Source: Bacteroidales bacterium
GTDB lineage: Bacteria > Bacteroidota > Bacteroidia > Bacteroidales > P3
Reading direction: 5' to 3'
Assembly: GCA_012837565.1 (NCBI GenBank)
Contig: DUQY01000294.1
Coordinates: 1 to 5,982, forward strand
Length of the DNA: 5,982 bases
The notes under the pieces are model-generated. The model was not told where the DNA came from, did not search any database, and worked only from the letters and a program-made list of their open reading frames with translations. Numbering within the stretch: position 1 is the stretch's first letter; every line of letters starts with the position of its first letter. The translations under genes were made by a program, and so were the position numbers. Below, in pieces: positions 5,870 to 5,982 of this stretch.

Positions 5870-5982
5870 TATATGCAGAATTCAAGTCTTAAATGCAACT
5901 TTTCCTTCTGTTGTTAATAATTTATTTAATTGTTCCAGAGGTGATAAATAGCCAAATCTTTTACGAGGTCTGTTGTTTAATT
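5870..5982 (-). mobile_element. end of an IS30-family insertion sequence (inner boundary approximate)
   Basis: In IS30-type elements the terminal inverted repeat lies at or very near the transposase stop. The element must therefore end somewhere in about 5856-5890. The segment read on the minus strand as GTTGCATTTAAGACTTGAA, spanning the last codons, is a candidate for part of the repeat, but the other end is not in the window, so the boundary given is a guess. Confidence 0.5.
5882..5982 (-). CDS. IS30-family transposase, C-terminal end (partial, runs off window)
   Basis: Read on the minus strand from the right edge, 32 codons precede a TGA at 5884-5882. The protein begins LNNRPRKRFGYLSPLEQL and ends GKVAFKT. 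The NNRPRK.(F/L)G....P.E signature is the typical C-terminal block of IS30-family DDE transposases, just after the catalytic Glu, which would lie outside the window. It is too short for the usual search for genes and has no start here. Whether the complete transposase is intact beyond the edge cannot be seen. It reads in the same direction as the reductase gene, 26 bp upstream of it. Confidence 0.85.
   Translation of the reverse strand, partial: LNNRPRKRFGYLSPLEQLNKLLTTEGKVAFKT

Noticed and set aside
5856..5885. N-terminal extension of the reductase from a TTG at 5885
   Set aside because: It would overlap the transposase stop and add ten residues before the first strand of the flavodoxin-like fold; ATG 5855 fits the family.

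Overview
The window looks like chromosomal DNA from a low-GC member of the Bacteroidota, probably near the Bacteroidales. This rests on the form of the topoisomerase IV A protein (a KILPHNF segment and a long acidic tail), start codons mostly without a Shine-Dalgarno sequence, a secreted protein whose mature end probably begins with Gln, and the end of an IS30-type transposase. The assignment is inferred from sequence character, not from a database match.

Left part (1-4847), all on the + strand and tightly packed: the 3' end of a TPM/YgcG-type membrane protein with two zinc-ribbon-like cysteine clusters and a Gly-rich tail; lemA; parC (topoisomerase IV subunit A, complete); and a secreted protein of unknown function whose start lies inside the end of parC. 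Gaps are 45 bp, 32 bp and a 32-bp overlap, so the four genes may be co-transcribed. TPM and LemA proteins are commonly neighbours. I see no functional link from this pair to topoisomerase IV. parE is not in the window.

Middle part (4848-5306): a 459-bp gap between convergent gene blocks with no convincing gene. It holds two unrelated tandem arrays that both have an exact 22-bp period. The first is four palindromes centred on CATGGCATG at 4900, 4922, 4944 and 4966, with a symmetric base swap that keeps each palindrome intact. The second is four to five direct repeats starting at 5071. Next to them is a strong intrinsic terminator (5210-5258) that serves the minus-strand gene.

Right part (5307-5982), minus strand: a complete NAD(P)H-dependent FMN reductase-type flavoprotein, preceded by only 26 bp and then the C-terminal end of an IS30-family transposase that runs off the window. 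The insertion sequence seems to sit directly against the reductase start, so its end may have replaced or supplied the promoter.

The most interesting parts are the two 22-bp-phased arrays, above all the palindrome array, and the IS30/reductase junction. I found no clear new multi-gene system.
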